Of a stretch of DNA of 64,000 nucleotides, positions 61,616 through 64,000 are shown piece by piece. The stretch spans positions 3,038,001-3,102,000 of the forward strand of contig OZ242030.1 of NCBI GenBank assembly GCA_965205055.1. Reading direction: 5' to 3'. This DNA comes from CBDBBY01 sp965205055 (GTDB taxonomy: Bacteria > Pseudomonadota > Alphaproteobacteria > Rhodobacterales > Rhodobacteraceae). How positions within the stretch are numbered: position 1 is the first letter of the stretch; the number at the start of each line of letters is the position of its first letter. Under the pieces are notes generated by a model. The model ran no database searches, was not told the origin of the DNA, and saw nothing but the letters and a program-made list of their open reading frames with translations. Both the position numbers and the translations under genes were made by a program.

Positions 61616-62098
61616 TCAGGCTCGAGCCATCCGTTCGTAGTGTCTTCGTATCAATTTGTTTGGGATTATCGCGCCTTCGCCAAGCCCTTGCCCATAGGTC
61701 TTGTCCCATGGAGTGCCCCGCTTGTGCGTGATGGAAGACAGCATCCATGCTTCGTATTTCCTGTAGGCATCAATTACGCCCGACATGATTCTCTTTTGGT
61801 CGTCGTCGAAGTCATTGCTGCGATCAACCAATTCCGTATCGATCGCATCCGTTCGGAAAGACTTGTACCTGTGATAGATACTCGGAACCACCGGGCCGTA
61901 CCGCCACGCTTCAACGGGTTCGCTCAACAGGCTGCGTGCATGAATCCCGAGCATCCAGCCGTGGCACAAGTATGCCAGCTTGATGACGTGCATCGGGGTG
62001 GTCTCTTGACCGTCGCGCAGCCACAATACCTGCTCTGCCACCTTCCGCGAATGGACCGGCCTCTTACCATGCGTTTCGGACTGCGTGATCTTGTTCAT
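61616..62098 (-). CDS. Panacea/SocA-domain (DUF4065, GepA-like) antitoxin
   Basis: 160 aa. KLAYLCHGWMLGIHARSLLS, then EPVEAWRYGPVVPSIYHRYK and the C-terminal SSITHKRGTPWDKTYGQGLG are the hallmarks of the Panacea (DUF4065) domain. By published work this domain is a versatile antitoxin paired with very different toxins, including small membrane proteins. The downstream gene starts 1 nt after its stop, which supports a toxin-antitoxin pair. The N-terminus MNKITQSETHGKRPVHSRKV is short and basic. The region 62099-62304 upstream has no supported gene. Confidence 0.87.
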   Translation of the reverse strand: MNKITQSETHGKRPVHSRKVAEQVLWLRDGQETTPMHVIKLAYLCHGWMLGIHARSLLSEPVEAWRYGPVVPSIYHRYKSFRTDAIDTELVDRSNDFDDDQKRIMSGVIDAYRKYEAWMLSSITHKRGTPWDKTYGQGLGEGAIIPNKLIRRHYERMARA

Positions 62099-62304
62099 CG
62101 GTGTTCTTCTCCGTCACCTCCCATCGCAACCGGGGCTTGGCAGAGGGCTTGCGGGTTTCAATTTTCGGCTGGATTTCAGTCGAACGCTACAGCAGTGCCG
62201 AGGCTAGTCGGCGGGGATTTCAAGCGTGGTCGTGGCCGGGTCAGGCACTAGTATAGAGTATAGACGAATAGCCGTCAATGCCGGTACACGATCAGCACTT
62301 TTAC

Positions 62305-62390
62305 GGCGGGTCTCGTCGCCTCGGCAGGCGCGGTCCATCGCCAGAGACCCGGGCGCAGCGCGCCTCGCCGCTTGAACCCGCCAAGCCATC
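62305..62390 (-). mobile_element. Small IS5-family transposase fragment
   Basis: CTCGGCAGGCGCGGTCCATC GCCAGAG corresponds to the region coding LAMDRACEGDETR in the other IS5 copies. Only about 60 bp are recognisable. Confidence 0.5.
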
Positions 62391-62394
62391 GCCT

Positions 62395-62620
62395 TCGGCC
62401 CGGGCCAAGGCCGCGAGCAAAAGCACGCCGGGCGAAATGGCCGTTCACAGCTTCCGTACCCTGCTCGCCGGTCTCTCGACCGTCGTGCCGTACGACCTCT
62501 CCATCGGCAACTCCGAAAGCTTCAAATTGACCGCGGCGCTGACGCCCGGACAAAAAGGCATTCGATCCCCTCGGCGTCAATCCGAGGAGCATGTTCTCAA
62601 AAGCTGGCTGGCAGGACTCG
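62395..62620 (+). pseudogene. IS1634-family transposase C-terminal fragment
   Basis: KAASKSTPGEMAVHSFRTLL then AGLSTVVPYDLSIGNSESFK, followed after a frameshift by LGVNP, matches the IS1634 C-terminus (TPxGxxVHSFRTLLxxLxT...FxLTxxPTPxQxxAFxLLGV). The rest of the gene is absent. 62621-62760 shows nothing else. Confidence 0.7.
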
Positions 62621-62763
62621 CCGAATTGCTTTCCTGCCAAGGGAAGCTTGCCTTTCTGCGCCGTGAAGTTCAGGCTGGAATTCCGAGATTCAGTTGTTCA
62701 AGGTGGACAAGGTTTTTCCGCTCGGCGGCAGATTTGGTGGTTGTCCCATGCGCATTTCATGTC

Positions 62764-62850
62764 GGTTAATCCGCGAGATATAGGAAACTGTCTTCACAGT
62801 TTGTCTCCATGGTAAAAATCATGTAGGTTAATCCGCGAATAATGCGGATT
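62764..62850 (+). promoter_or_regulatory. Probable operator/promoter of the AbiE operon
   Basis: GGTTAATCCGCGA occurs twice (62764-62776 and 62826-62838), 62 bp apart. The second copy is part of the inverted repeat AATCCGC-GAATAAT-GCGGATT (62830-62850), 7 bp before the abiEi start. AbiEi antitoxins are known to repress their own operon by binding inverted repeats upstream, so these are likely its operators. Confidence 0.65.
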
Positions 62851-62857
62851 TAGCAAC

Positions 62858-63685
62858 ATGACTCGTGGAAATCGTGCATCTCTCGCTGACTATGTGACCG
62901 AGCTTCAATCGAAGGGGCGGATCGTTTTCGATGCCGATGAGGCGGTTGTTGCCCTTGGCACCAACCGAGGAGCCTTCTTGGATGCCGCTCAGCGTCTTCA
63001 GAAGCGAGGAAGCCTGATCAGTCCGCGGAAAGGCTTCTATGTTGCTGTCCCCCCGCAATTTGCGTCCTGGGGCGCGCCGCCGCCGTCCTGGTATGTGGAC
63101 GCACTCATGACCCGAGAGCAGCAATCCTATTATGTCGGCCTGCTGAAAGCCGCCGAGCTGCATGGCGCGAGCCATCAGGCGGTTATGGAGTTCCAAGTCG
63201 TCACCGGAAAACGCATTTCCAAGATCCGCGCCGGACGCAGCCTCATCGTTTTCTACTATCGCAAGGAGATGGCTGGAATCATCGACGGGATCGACGATTT
63301 AAAGACTGACACCGGAAAGATGCGAATATCCTCTCTCGCATTGACTGCGCTTGACCTCATTCGTTACACAAAGGCGTCGGCTGGAATCGACAACGTCGCG
63401 ACCGTCCTCGCCGATCTAGGCTCAAAGATTGACGCCGATCAGCTCGCACTCCTGTCAACACAGTTCGAGAGATCGGTCGTCCAGCGTTTGGGCTACATTC
63501 TAGACATCCTCGACAGACGGAGCATAACTCAAAAAATGCGCAAAATGCTGTTCACGCGCGGAAAGCCGCCATGGGTCGAACTGGATAGGAGCGAGGCAAG
63601 AGACCCGCTCTTTGCACCGGTACCGATCGAACGCGACAACAGGTGGCATGTTGTCGTACGCCGGCTTCCGGAGGTCGATGAATGA
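62858..63685 (+). CDS. abiEi: AbiEi-family antitoxin/transcriptional repressor
   Basis: 275 aa. The N-terminal winged helix (MTRGNRASLADYVTELQSKG, ALGTNRGAFLDAAQRLQKRG SLISPRKGFYV) and C-terminal antitoxin domain (YYVGLLKAAELHGASHQAVM EFQVVTGK, MRISSLALTALDLIRY, VLADLGSKID) match AbiEi type-4 repressors. It counteracts the AbiEii nucleotidyltransferase and represses the operon. Its TGA overlaps the abiEii ATG (ATGA). Repeats upstream look like its binding sites. Confidence 0.92.
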   Translation: MTRGNRASLADYVTELQSKGRIVFDADEAVVALGTNRGAFLDAAQRLQKRGSLISPRKGFYVAVPPQFASWGAPPPSWYVDALMTREQQSYYVGLLKAAELHGASHQAVMEFQVVTGKRISKIRAGRSLIVFYYRKEMAGIIDGIDDLKTDTGKMRISSLALTALDLIRYTKASAGIDNVATVLADLGSKIDADQLALLSTQFERSVVQRLGYILDILDRRSITQKMRKMLFTRGKPPWVELDRSEARDPLFAPVPIERDNRWHVVVRRLPEVDE

Positions 63686-64000
63686 TCCCAAGCCAGAACA
63701 TTGTCGAATGGAGTCATATGGCCCCGTGGGCCGAACAAAGACAGGTCGAACAGTACCTGATCATTTCTCGGGCTCTCGTCGATATATTCTCCGACCCGTT
63801 TTTGACGAAGGAGCTGCGGTTCCGGGGAGGAACGGCTCTCAATAAACTGCACTTTCCGGAGCCGCTCCGCTATTCCGAGGATATTGATCTCGTACGCACC
63901 TCATCCGGCGGGATCGGTCCGATACTCGATCGATTGCGAGTGCTCCTAGAGCCTTGGCTCGGCCCCGCGCGCTTCGGTCAGAGCCATGTCGCGCCCAAGT
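63682..64000 (+). CDS. abiEii: AbiEii-family nucleotidyltransferase toxin (partial at window end)
   Basis: MIPSQNIVEWSHMAPWAEQR is followed by ISRALVDIFSDPFLTKELRF, the nucleotidyltransferase glycine motif RGGTALNKLHF and the metal motif RYSEDIDLVR (Asp-x-Asp). These are the first 106 residues of an AbiEii/MenT-type toxin, which in characterised relatives blocks growth by modifying tRNA. The remainder is outside the window; nothing in this portion suggests inactivation. Confidence 0.9.
   Translation, partial: MIPSQNIVEWSHMAPWAEQRQVEQYLIISRALVDIFSDPFLTKELRFRGGTALNKLHFPEPLRYSEDIDLVRTSSGGIGPILDRLRVLLEPWLGPARFGQSHVAPK

Overview
The window looks like part of an alphaproteobacterial genome or large replicon. 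The porin with a short Sec signal, the NDUFA9-type NAD(P)-binding protein and the MltB-type transglycosylase resemble those of Rhodobacterales/Rhodospirillales relatives; this is inference from protein character, not a search. Core genes are GC-rich. Islands of more AT-rich genes (about 2.2-8.0, 37.7-38.7, 41.0-43.6 and 52.3-54.2 kb) look acquired. The DNA is crowded with nested, truncated and frameshifted insertion sequences (IS5, IS21, IS110, IS256, ISAs1, IS630, IS1634, IS1182, IS3) and several families of short non-coding repeats. No rRNA, tRNA or CRISPR array was recognised.

Layout. 0-2 kb: the end of a putative antidote gene, decayed DNA and small membrane ORFs. 2.2-8.0 kb: a tight operon of a C5 cytosine methyltransferase, a 989-aa protein with a GHKL ATPase fold at each end, a receiver-like partner and a 43-aa ORF; this is a strong candidate defence or signalling system. 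8.5-13.8 kb: an epimerase/dehydrogenase, a DotA/TraY-like protein, a 55-aa membrane protein and a DsbC-like thioredoxin. 14-24.6 kb: a graveyard of IS elements with one pentapeptide-repeat gene. 24.8-29.2 kb: transglycosylase, NDUFA9-like protein and porin. 29.4-36.8 kb: an I-type (IVB) secretion/conjugation block in the order TraM(DotI)-TraN(DotH)-TraO(DotG)-TraP-like-TraQ-like, broken by repeats between DotH and DotG.

37-54 kb is a second accessory island. It holds two AT-rich orphan genes, a metallo-beta-lactamase-fold protein, a two-gene SLOG + HEPN-like operon, a decayed duplicate of that operon disrupted by a 231-bp MITE with target duplication, a YhaO/YhaN (SbcD/SbcC-like) pair, and an AAA ATPase directly coupled to a PIN-domain nuclease. 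54.8-64 kb: ParD with a frameshifted ParE, a sulfite-oxidase relic, a mandelate-racemase-family enzyme, an IS1182 element split by an IS256 copy with a 9-bp target duplication, a Panacea (SocA-domain) antitoxin with a frameshifted two-TM partner, and the AbiEi/AbiEii pair running off the window end.

Taken together, this is a hotspot where IVB transfer genes, toxin-antitoxin pairs and candidate phage-defence cassettes accumulate and decay under heavy IS and MITE activity. The two best candidates for undescribed systems are the methyltransferase/double-GHKL/receiver operon and the SLOG/HEPN operon with its decayed twin.
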